The position numbers and the translations under genes were made by a program. DNA of 20,317 nt from Spirochaetota bacterium. GTDB taxonomy: Bacteria; Spirochaetota; UBA4802; UBA5368. A model generated the notes under the pieces. The model was not told the DNA's origin and did no database searches. It saw nothing but the letters and a program-made list of their open reading frames with translations. This document shows, piece after piece, positions 1-5,767 of the stretch. Within the stretch, counting starts at the first letter, position 1; every line of letters starts with the position of its first letter. The DNA lies in assembly GCA_017998475.1 (NCBI GenBank), contig JAGODA010000013.1, positions 1-20,317 on the forward strand, given 5' to 3'.

Positions 1-1
1 C

Positions 2-259
2 ATCGGGCAGAGCGGCGAGGCCACCACCGACATCCGCGCCAGAGTTGTGGTGATAGGGGGCGTAGTAAGGGGCAACATCTTCGCAACCGAGCGGGTAATC
101 ATGCTCGCAACCGGCCGTCTCTACGGTAATATCATTACTCCCAGCCTGGTAATGGAGGACGGTGTGATCTTCGACGGCAACTGTGTCATAAACAAGAGCC
201 CCGACCATGCGACCGGGCCGCAGACCGGCACATCCGAACACTATGGCGAAACCGTATGA
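2..259 (+). CDS. Bactofilin family protein, C-terminal part (5' end outside window)
   Basis: An open frame enters from the left edge and ends with TGA at 257-259; the visible 85 residues are the end of a longer protein. They show the short repeating hydrophobic/glycine pattern of a bactofilin beta-helix (VVVIGGVVRGNIFATERV, then LATGRLYGNIITPSLVMEDG) and finish in a polar tail. Bactofilins (DUF583) polymerise without nucleotide into filaments near the membrane and scaffold cell-wall or shape functions. An ATG at 47 exists, but it would cut into the repeat, so the true start lies outside the window. The stop overlaps the next gene's start by ATGA, which suggests translational coupling. The family call is firm; the specific role is unknown. 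Confidence 0.85.
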   Translation: MGQSGEATTDIRARVVVIGGVVRGNIFATERVIMLATGRLYGNIITPSLVMEDGVIFDGNCVINKSPDHATGPQTGTSEHYGETV

Positions 260-705
260 TCGAAAAAACCTCGACCGACCTGAAAAAGGACGAGAAGCTC
301 AGGATCAAATCGAAAAAGCGCTCAGGCCTTTCATCGTCCGGCCCCTCGAAGGCCTTCGATGCGAGTCTGCAGAACGCCCTGCATTTCGAATTTCACGACA
401 CGATCGAGGGACTTATGTCGGACCTGAGCGAACAGGAAAAGCGCTTCCTCGACCGCCAGACACCCTACGAGCTCAATCGGTACAAAGCCCTGGTGAAGGA
501 AATACTGAAGACCATTCTCGAGGGATCGCTCAGGGTAACGCCGCTGAAGCGCCAGAGGCGCGACAGGGCGGATTTCGCCATAATTGAAGAGATAAATTCG
601 AAGCTGCTGGCGATGTCCGAGGCCGTTACCCGTAACAACCGTGCGTTTGATCTGCTGAAGACTGTGGAGGAAATCAGGGGACTTCTTCTCGACCTGCAGT
701 TCTGA
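256..705 (+). CDS. YaaR-like protein (DUF327)
   Basis: The 149-residue product matches the usual length of the YaaR/DUF327 family. The N-terminal 35 residues are basic and polar. The rest looks like an all-helical domain with the family's conserved parts: YKALVKEILKTIL near residue 76, the basic RQRRDRADF segment, EEINSKLLAMSEAV, and the C-terminal DLLKTVEEIRGLLLDLQF. The family's function is not established. The ATG overlaps the bactofilin stop (ATGA) and has no clear ribosome binding site of its own, so it is probably translated by coupling and may work with the bactofilin; that link is inference. The stop TGA directly abuts the pth stop on the other strand. Confidence 0.85.
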   Translation: MIEKTSTDLKKDEKLRIKSKKRSGLSSSGPSKAFDASLQNALHFEFHDTIEGLMSDLSEQEKRFLDRQTPYELNRYKALVKEILKTILEGSLRVTPLKRQRRDRADFAIIEEINSKLLAMSEAVTRNNRAFDLLKTVEEIRGLLLDLQF

Positions 706-1320
706 CTACCTGCGCACCCGTATCTTGCGTATTTTTCTCTTCTCGAGCTTGACCGCGCCTTCCGGGTTGTATTTGTTCTGCACTTCCTCGATGCTCTGGC
801 TGACGAGCATCTTCACCACCTTTTCGGCCTTATTGAGCACGTCGATGAGTATGAGATTTTCCTCGTCGGTAAAGTCCTGAAGCAGGTAGCTCTCCATTGA
901 CGTACCCGCCGGGGGGCTGCCCACCCCAACCCGCACCTTGGCAAAACGATCAGATTTCAGCGCCCTGGTCATGGACTCGATGCCCGCGTGACGCATAGAG
1001 GACATCAGGTAATCCACACGAAGTTCTCCGATCGGAAGGTCGGTGTCCTCGACAACACATATGATGTCCCGCACGTTGATGCGCAGAAACGAAGCGATAT
1101 AGAGGACCGACTCCCCGATCAGATTAACGAAGGTCTGCGGTTTCAGCAAAACGACTTCGGTGTCGCGTATCTTGCCCCGCCCTATAACAGACTTCTTCTT
1201 CTTGATCTTGACTTCAATGTTCTCGTTGTTCCCCAGGATATCAACAACCTTGAATCCGATATTCTGCCTGTTGTTGAAAAACTTCTCGCCGGGGTTTCCG
1301 AACCCAACTATCAATTTCAA
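706..1320 (-). CDS. pth: Peptidyl-tRNA hydrolase (Pth) homologue with degenerate active site
   Basis: The 204-residue product aligns over its full length with Pth, which cleaves peptidyl-tRNA released by stalled ribosomes. Conserved parts are the N-terminal LIVGFGNPG with Asn9, KPQTFVNL with Asn66, LP(I)G after the acidic turn, and the VRVGVGSP strand with its Arg. Several key positions differ from E. coli Pth: catalytic His20 is Gln19 (CAG codon), Met67 is Val65, Asp93 aligns with Glu91, the glycine-rich GGGHGGHNG loop reads LMSSMRHAG, and Asn114 is Ala112. The frame is intact. The start is TTG with AGGAG 10 bases upstream, immediately before the conserved strand. It follows rplY by 35 bases, the classical ctc-pth order. 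Homology is firm; catalytic activity is doubtful. The C-terminus is unusually basic (KLEKRKIRKIRVRR). Confidence 0.9.
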   Translation of the reverse strand: MKLIVGFGNPGEKFFNNRQNIGFKVVDILGNNENIEVKIKKKKSVIGRGKIRDTEVVLLKPQTFVNLIGESVLYIASFLRINVRDIICVVEDTDLPIGELRVDYLMSSMRHAGIESMTRALKSDRFAKVRVGVGSPPAGTSMESYLLQDFTDEENLILIDVLNKAEKVVKMLVSQSIEEVQNKYNPEGAVKLEKRKIRKIRVRR

Positions 1321-1349
1321 CGATATAACACTCCTGCCCTATGCTGGTC

Positions 1350-1371
1350 GAAGTCCTACTCCTCGGACTTC
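1350..1371 (-). other. Inverted repeat at the rplY stop codon
   Basis: GAAGTCC (1350-1356) and GGACTTC (1365-1371) can form a 7-bp stem with an 8-base loop. The rplY stop codon lies at the stem/loop edge, and pth starts 30 bases further on. There is no following T-run, so it is not a standard intrinsic terminator. It could modulate transcript stability or pth expression, or be chance. Confidence 0.35.
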
Positions 1372-1994
1372 TCCTTGGTTTCGACCGCTTCCGCCGCAGC
1401 CGGCGCCTCTTCCGCGACCTCTTCCTTGGCGGCCTTGGGTACGAGCACCGTCACGACGACCCTTTCGGGATCAGCCAGGAAACGAAGGGACCCGGACACG
1501 GGAAGGTCCTTTACCAATATGGAGTGCCCGAGATCGAGATTTGTTACATCGATCTCGATCTTCTCCGGAAGGTCCGCCGGGAGCGCTTCGATCTGGAGCT
1601 CGCGCTCTATCACATCGAGCATGCCGCCCATGCGCTCTCCCTTCGATGTTCCGGTCGTGCTGACAGGCACCACCGTCTGAAGCTTCTCGCTGAGGTCCAC
1701 TTTGTAGAAATCGAGATGCGTCACTTCGTCGGTTACCGGATTTACCTGATAATCCTTAACGATCACCTTCTGGTCCTTTTCGGCGGCCCCTCCCGAAACC
1801 TCAAGGTCGATGATAACGCTCTCCGAAATATTACCCTTGAACAGCTTGCCGAATTCCCTCGTGGGCACCTGTACGGCCTCGGATTTCCCGTGGGTATAGA
1901 TAACTGCGGGAATAAAGCCGCTTCTTCTGAGCCGGCTGCACGCGTTCTTTCCGGTTTCCTTGCGTATCTGAGCCGTCAATTTGTGGGTCTTCAT
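1356..1994 (-). CDS. rplY: 50S ribosomal protein L25, long CTC/TL5 form
   Basis: This 212-residue protein has the N-terminal L25 5S-rRNA-binding domain (KLTAQIRKETGKNACSRLRR, then GFIPAVIYTHGK) followed by the TL5-type C-terminal beta domain. It ends in an acidic Ala/Glu tail (EEVAEEAPAAAEAVETK). This two-domain form is common outside the enteric bacteria. The ATG at 1992-1994 is chosen because homologues begin just before KLTAQ and because AGAGGA lies about 9 bases upstream; an upstream in-frame start would add 19 residues that do not fit the family. It sits between prs and pth. It binds 5S rRNA in the central protuberance of the large subunit. Confidence 0.95.
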   Translation of the reverse strand: MKTHKLTAQIRKETGKNACSRLRRSGFIPAVIYTHGKSEAVQVPTREFGKLFKGNISESVIIDLEVSGGAAEKDQKVIVKDYQVNPVTDEVTHLDFYKVDLSEKLQTVVPVSTTGTSKGERMGGMLDVIERELQIEALPADLPEKIEIDVTNLDLGHSILVKDLPVSGSLRFLADPERVVVTVLVPKAAKEEVAEEAPAAAEAVETKEKSEE

Positions 1995-2047
1995 TGTTTT
2001 CAGTCCTCTCTGTTGATATCGTAATGGCCAGGCCTTTCCTGTCAGTA

Positions 2048-2974
2048 TCAAACAAACAGCGAGCTCACCGACTCCCCGTTGTGGATGCGTCGGATCGCCT
2101 CTCCGAAAAGCGGGGCTATGGAAAGCACCGTCATATTCGGCAGTTTCTTCTCGGGCGACATGGGAATCGTGTTTGTTACCACGATCTCCTTGAAATCGGC
2201 GCTTCTCAGCTTCTCGGCGGCGTCGGCCGAAAGCACCGGGTGCGTCGCCACGCAGTAAATATCCCGTGCTCCGTCTTCCCGCAGGGCGCGCGCCGCGCCG
2301 GAAATGGAGCCGCCGGTATCGATCATGTCGTCCAGCAGTATGCAGTTCTTTCCTTTAACATCGCCGATAACATGCATTACCTTGCTTACGTTCGCCTCGG
2401 GGCGGCGCTTATCGATGATCGCAAGCCCGGCGTTCAACCTCTTGCCCAGGAACCGCGCCCTCTCTACACCGCCGGTATCGGGAGAAACGATGACCGCGTC
2501 CGAGATATTGAGCTTCTTGAGGTAGTCCACTATTATCGGGGTGGAGATGAGATTATCCACCGGAACATCGAAAAACCCCTGAATCTGCTCGGAGTGCAGT
2601 TCGACCGTAAGCACCCGCTTCACCCCGACGGCGTGAAGGATGTTCGCGACGACCTTCGCCGAGATCGGCACCCGGGGCTCAACCTTCCGGTCCTGCCGCG
2701 CGTACCCGAAATAGGGTATCACCGCGGTGATGCGCCTGGCGGACGCGCGGAAGGCCGCGTCGATCATCAGAAGTAGCTCCATCAGGTGGTCGTTGGCCGG
2801 GTTGCAGGTGGACTGCACGATAAAAAGGTCTATCTCCCTGATGTTCTCCCCTATCTTGACGGAGATCTCGTTGTCCTTGAATTTCTTGAGTTCGACCTCC
2901 GACAGGTTTATGTTCAGATACTTCGCGATCTCTTCCGCCAGAGGCCGGTTGGACGACCCCGATATAATTTTCAT
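2048..2974 (-). CDS. prs: Ribose-phosphate pyrophosphokinase (PRPP synthetase)
   Basis: The enzyme makes PRPP from ribose 5-phosphate and ATP for purine, pyrimidine, His, Trp and NAD synthesis in the cytosol. The sequence shows the N-terminal KIISGSSNRPLA, the catalytic flexible loop YARQDRK (residues about 91-97), the metal-binding ELHSEQIQGFF (125-135), VSPDTGGVERAR, and the PRPP-binding loop LLDDMIDTGGSI (about 213-224). The length of 308 residues is normal. ATG at 2972-2974 is preferred because it directly precedes the conserved first strand. A GTG at 2990-2992 would add six residues and has no better ribosome binding site. It lies 24 bases after the glmU-like gene and 53 before rplY, the classical glmU-prs-ctc order. 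Confidence 0.96.
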   Translation of the reverse strand: MKIISGSSNRPLAEEIAKYLNINLSEVELKKFKDNEISVKIGENIREIDLFIVQSTCNPANDHLMELLLMIDAAFRASARRITAVIPYFGYARQDRKVEPRVPISAKVVANILHAVGVKRVLTVELHSEQIQGFFDVPVDNLISTPIIVDYLKKLNISDAVIVSPDTGGVERARFLGKRLNAGLAIIDKRRPEANVSKVMHVIGDVKGKNCILLDDMIDTGGSISGAARALREDGARDIYCVATHPVLSADAAEKLRSADFKEIVVTNTIPMSPEKKLPNMTVLSIAPLFGEAIRRIHNGESVSSLFV

Positions 2975-2998
2975 GGTTCTGTCAGCCTTCACGTTCCG

Positions 2999-3742
2999 TT
3001 ATCGTTCCGCCGTCATACGCCCGAAGGCCTCTTCAAGCCGCCGCAGTTCTTCGGGTGTGTTCACTCCGCTTCCTTCAATCGCGTCTTCGAGCAGTATCGT
3101 TCTGACCTCTCCGCCCGTTGAACGTATATATCCGACAACGTCGGGGAGATAGTATTCCCCCTGCGCGTTATCGGTGGTTATCGTCTTCAAACCGTCGAAG
3201 AGGTCTCTGGCGTGGAACATATACGTTCCGGTGTTGACCTCCGCGATCCTCCGTTGCGCGTCGGTGGCATCCCGCTCCTCGACGATACGCTCGAGTCCGC
3301 CTTCCGAATCACGCACAAGCCTACCGTAACCGTGCGGGTCCCCGGGCACCATCCCCAGAACCACCCCCCGTACCCCGGCGAGCGAGGCTTCCGCCGCCAT
3401 GGACGAAAATGTCGATGGGCGGATGAGAGGTACGTCTCCGCAGGCTATCAGAACCGGCCCCGTGTAAGTCCCGAGGGCGGACTCGGCCTGCATCACGGCG
3501 TGCCCCGTCCCCTTCTGTTCCCGCTGCCACACGCACCGCACGTCCGGGCCAAGAGCTCCGGCAACCTCATCTCCCCGGTATCCGATAACGGCGATGACCT
3601 CGTCGGCACCGGCGCGCCGCAACGAATCAACGACATGCGCGACAAGCGGCCTGCCGTGAAGAACATGAAGCACCTTCGGCAGGTCGGAGCCCATTCGCAC
3701 TCCCTTGCCCGCCGCGAGAACTATTGCCTTGAATGAGCCGAT
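2999..3742 (-). CDS. glmU: GlmU-type N-acetylglucosamine-1-phosphate uridylyltransferase, single domain
   Basis: The protein resembles the pyrophosphorylase half of GlmU, which makes UDP-GlcNAc for peptidoglycan and lipid A. Counting from an ATC codon at 3740-3742 gives 247 residues. Visible motifs are LAAGKGVRM (9-17), PKVLH, QKGTGHA (76-82), GDVPLI (102-107), GYGR (138-141), NTGTYMF from Asn170, EYYLPD (196-201) and GVNT (226-229), close to the E. coli spacing. The left-handed beta-helix acetyltransferase domain of full GlmU (about 450 residues) is absent. The first usual start codon (GTG 3698-3700) would delete the LAAGKG loop. ATC has AAGGAG 7 bases upstream, and an in-frame TAA at 3755-3757 excludes an earlier start. 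The start is therefore inferred to be non-canonical. A related sugar nucleotidyltransferase is possible. Confidence 0.85.
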   Translation of the reverse strand: MGSFKAIVLAAGKGVRMGSDLPKVLHVLHGRPLVAHVVDSLRRAGADEVIAVIGYRGDEVAGALGPDVRCVWQREQKGTGHAVMQAESALGTYTGPVLIACGDVPLIRPSTFSSMAAEASLAGVRGVVLGMVPGDPHGYGRLVRDSEGGLERIVEERDATDAQRRIAEVNTGTYMFHARDLFDGLKTITTDNAQGEYYLPDVVGYIRSTGGEVRTILLEDAIEGSGVNTPEELRRLEEAFGRMTAER

Positions 3743-3766
3743 TATGCTTCTCCTTTATAATTTCAT
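3740..3766 (-). promoter_or_regulatory. Translation start region of the glmU-like gene: AAGGAG, ATA/ATC, in-frame mini-ORF
   Basis: On the minus strand AAGGAG lies at 3755-3750, followed by ATA (3745-3743, spacing 4) and ATC (3742-3740, spacing 7). Codons from ATC onward encode the conserved loop region (GSFKAIVLAAGKG). Just upstream, in the same frame, ATG AAA TTA TAA (3766-3755) forms a three-codon mini-ORF whose stop overlaps the start of the ribosome binding site. No ATG, GTG or TTG lies between that stop and the GTG inside the conserved motif. ATC is the likeliest start by spacing; a sequence error is the main alternative. Confidence 0.6.
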
Positions 3767-3785
3767 GAGGCGCAATCTGAGGCGC
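3766..3785 (-). repeat. 8-bp direct repeat duplicating the tRNA-Gln 3' end
   Basis: TGAGGCGC occurs at 3766-3773 and again at 3778-3785 on the plus strand. The second copy is the 3' end of the tRNA gene; the first lies 4 bases beyond it. It may be a chance or slippage duplication. It is too short to call an attachment site. Confidence 0.5.
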
Positions 3786-3848
3786 TAGGATTCGAACCTA
3801 GGTATGCCGAGACCAAAACCCGGTGCCTTACCACTTGGCGACGCCTCA
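3778..3848 (-). tRNA. tRNA-Gln (anticodon TTG)
   Basis: The minus strand folds as a 71-base tRNA. The acceptor TGAGGCG pairs with CGCCTCA. The D arm is GCC/GGC with AAGTGGTAA. The anticodon stem CCGGG/CTCGG (one G-T pair) carries the loop TTTTGGT with anticodon TTG, and the T arm CTAGG/CCTAG carries TTCGAAT. The GCCAAGTGGTAAGGCACCGG core is typical of bacterial tRNA-Gln. CCA is not encoded and must be added by a nucleotidyltransferase. It lies between ispE and the glmU-like gene on the same strand, so it may be cut from a common transcript or have its own promoter. Confidence 0.95.
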
Positions 3849-3994
3849 ATGGTGAAACGGATGCATATATAATGGCGGCGAAAGTCGTATTCCCGGGTCA
3901 GCGGGTTAACCGATCCGCACCCGGCGAACGCTGACAACATTTTCACTGATGCGCCGTCCGGAATAATTTTATAAACAATATGATAGATAATACC
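3849..3994 (-). other. Spacer between ispE and tRNA-Gln, with a possible tRNA promoter
   Basis: This 146-base spacer holds no gene I can support. On the minus strand an A/T-rich ATTATATATG lies at about 3864-3873, roughly 20 bases before the tRNA, and could be a -10 box. I could not find a convincing -35 box at normal distance. No intrinsic terminator is evident after ispE. Confidence 0.3.
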
Positions 3995-4897
3995 CTAACG
4001 ATTCCGCCCACCGGCGAAACCCGTGATAATCACCGACCGCGCGAGCCCTTTCAATTCTTCCTCCGCATGCCATGCCTCTTTCTCCCCGCGAAACAGACCG
4101 ACTACCGCCGAACCCGAACCGGTCATGAACGCGCAGACAGCCCCGCCGCGTCGAAGACCGTCCCTTGCCTCCCGTATCGCCGGGTGCCTCTCGAATACCA
4201 CGTCCTCGAAGTCGTTCCTTGCCATGCCGCACAGATCGTTGAGATTTCCCGTCCTCAATGCGGCACCTAATTTCTCGACCCTCGCGAGTAATATCGAATC
4301 ATCGAAACGCGGCACGTCCCCTCTTCCGAGCATAGAATAAGCGGCACGGGTGTCCACATGGATGCCCATGTCCGCCACCAGCACCGTCCAGTCCGGAAGG
4401 ACATCGAGCCGCTCGATTTTTTCCCCGATTCCCGTGCATATCGCCACGCCGCCGTTAAGGCAAAACGGCACATCGGCTCCGACCCCCAGCGCGACACGCG
4501 CGAGCGCATCGTGAGAAAGCCTGTTATATCGCGCGTTCATCAGGCGGAGGGCCGCCGCGGCGTCCGCGCTGCCCCCTCCCATGCCGGCTCCGGCCGGTAT
4601 ATTCTTCCGCAGGGAAAATACGTATTCACCGGTGATACCCGCTTCCCGGCAATAGGCGCGCACCGCCTTTGCTATCAGGTTCTCATCTCCGGGAATGCCA
4701 TGCAGGATCTCGGGATAGGCGCCACCGTCCGGCACTATGGAGACGGAAACCGTTTCGCGAGGCCTTGTTTCCACGAGTTTTAAAAGATCAAAAACGCCAA
4801 TCTCCGCCATCAGGCTGAGAATTTCATGATATCCGTCCTGTCTCTTATTAAGAACTTCGAGGTGCAGGTTGATCTTGGCAAATGCTTTGCTTTCCAA
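3995..4897 (-). CDS. ispE: 4-diphosphocytidyl-2-C-methyl-D-erythritol kinase (IspE)
   Basis: IspE is the GHMP-family kinase that phosphorylates CDP-ME in the MEP isoprenoid pathway in the cytosol. The sequence shows AKINLHLEV with Lys8, RQDGYHEI, the ATP-binding loop PAGAGMGGGSADAAAAL (101-117), GADVPF with Asp142 (the catalytic Lys/Asp pair of the family), and the C-terminal MTGSGSAVVGLF glycine loop. TTG at 4895-4897 is chosen because it gives 300 residues, near the usual 280-300, and starts just before the KINL strand. A TTG at 4961-4963 would add 22 residues, but that stretch contains a good promoter, so it is probably untranslated. No strong ribosome binding site is visible for the chosen start, so the boundary is uncertain. 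It heads the tRNA-glmU-prs-rplY-pth block. Confidence 0.94.
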   Translation of the reverse strand: MESKAFAKINLHLEVLNKRQDGYHEILSLMAEIGVFDLLKLVETRPRETVSVSIVPDGGAYPEILHGIPGDENLIAKAVRAYCREAGITGEYVFSLRKNIPAGAGMGGGSADAAAALRLMNARYNRLSHDALARVALGVGADVPFCLNGGVAICTGIGEKIERLDVLPDWTVLVADMGIHVDTRAAYSMLGRGDVPRFDDSILLARVEKLGAALRTGNLNDLCGMARNDFEDVVFERHPAIREARDGLRRGGAVCAFMTGSGSAVVGLFRGEKEAWHAEEELKGLARSVIITGFAGGRNR

Positions 4898-4930
4898 GGA
4901 ATTACTGGGACCACGGAAAATTGCGTGGCA

Positions 4931-4959
4931 AAAGTAGTATAGGGCACTCTTTATGTCAA
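4931..4959 (-). promoter_or_regulatory. Sigma70-type promoter for the ispE block
   Basis: On the minus strand TTGACA (4959-4954) is a perfect -35 box. It is followed after 17 bases by TACTTT (4936-4931); TATACT overlaps just upstream of that box. The predicted transcript would begin near 4924, about 27 bases before the TTG chosen for ispE. This supports the shorter ispE start. Confidence 0.55.
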
Positions 4960-5027
4960 GCAATTAATTCTGTTTGACGTCCAGGGGGCCGTTCGCGTTG
5001 TATGGTTACCGTTTGAGAGGATACCGC

Positions 5028-5660
5028 ATGCGCCAGTATGACTTCCACCCCCTTATACGGGGCGCGCGCCTCCTGGTGTTCGATTGTGACGGCGTGCTGT
5101 TCGATTCCTCGGAATCCAATATCGCTTTTTTTAATCACTGCCTTGAGCTGGCGGGCTACGGTCCTCTTGCGGACGGTCTGGCCGAAAAGGCCACGTACCT
5201 GTCCGTGGGACAGCTCCTGGTGGAGCTTTTTGCCGACACGGCGGAGCGCGAACGACTTTACGCGATAAGCCAGTCGGTACGGTTCGAGCTCTTTTTCGAC
5301 GCCATGAGGCCGCTCTTCGATTTCGAATCGGTCCTTCCGCCGCTCGGCCATCGATACCACCTTGCAGTGGCATCCAATCGCTCCGCTTCGCTCGGCAGCG
5401 TGTTCGAGCGTTTTAACCTGAGTCGATATTTCAGTTTTCGGATATGCGCCCTCGATGCGCCGCCGAAACCCCATCCCGGAATGCTTTTGCGGTGCTGCGC
5501 GCACTTTGACGTTCCGCCCGCCGAAACCATGTTCCTCGGGGATTCGATAGCGGACAGCCTCGCCGCCACGGACGCCGGTACGGGTTTCGTAGGAATCGGC
5601 GACCGGGTTTCCGGGCCGACCATCGGCTCACCCGCGGAACTTCTGGTGTTCCACGAGTGA
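5028..5660 (+). CDS. HAD-superfamily hydrolase (phosphatase, Gph/beta-phosphoglucomutase-like)
   Basis: This 210-residue protein has all four HAD motifs: LVFDCDGVLFDSS with nucleophile Asp19 and Asp21, VASNRS at about 114, the Lys of KPHPGM at 147, and FLGDSIADSLAA at about 170 with the metal-binding Asp. A helical C1-type cap fits between motifs I and II (residues about 30-110). Such enzymes dephosphorylate small phosphorylated metabolites; the substrate cannot be read from sequence. ATG 5028-5030 is chosen because GAGAGG lies 7 bases upstream. A TTG at 4974 would add 18 residues without support. It is divergent from ispE and followed by the phosphatase gene on the same strand. Confidence 0.88.
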   Translation: MRQYDFHPLIRGARLLVFDCDGVLFDSSESNIAFFNHCLELAGYGPLADGLAEKATYLSVGQLLVELFADTAERERLYAISQSVRFELFFDAMRPLFDFESVLPPLGHRYHLAVASNRSASLGSVFERFNLSRYFSFRICALDAPPKPHPGMLLRCCAHFDVPPAETMFLGDSIADSLAATDAGTGFVGIGDRVSGPTIGSPAELLVFHE

Positions 5661-5693
5661 ACGGCCCGGGCTGGCGGCCCCGTCAATAAGTGC

Positions 5694-5721
5694 TTGAAAA
5701 TAAATCTCCCGCGAATACAAT
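5694..5721 (+). promoter_or_regulatory. Sigma70-type promoter for the SpoIIE-like/DHH pair
   Basis: TTGAAA (5694-5699) and TACAAT (5716-5721) are separated by 16 bases. Transcription would start near 5729, about 39 bases before the GTG at 5768. It overlaps the first codons of the longest possible reading frame of the next gene and so argues for the later start. Confidence 0.55.
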
Positions 5722-5767
5722 AGCGCGACGGTCGTTCAGAAAATACACGACAATCGCTGGTGGAACA

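Noticed and set aside
706..1320. pth as a frameshifted or decaying pseudogene
   Set aside because: The frame is full length with conserved strands and no internal stop. The changes are specific substitutions, so it is kept as a CDS and flagged as a finding.
1350..1371. Intrinsic terminator after rplY
   Set aside because: The stem is 7 bp and no T-run follows; pth starts closely downstream in the expected operon order.
988..1680. Plus-strand open frame spanning pth and the end of rplY
   Set aside because: It is antisense to two clearly recognised genes and shows only low-complexity Ser/Ala sequence.
3766..3785. tRNA 3' duplication as a phage attachment site
   Set aside because: The repeat is only 8 bp, the copies are 12 bp apart, and there is no integrase or foreign DNA between or near them.
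4974..5006. TTGACG ... TATGGT as a promoter for the HAD gene
   Set aside because: The spacing is 21 bases, too long for a standard sigma70 promoter, and no better -10 box lies at 16-18 bases.
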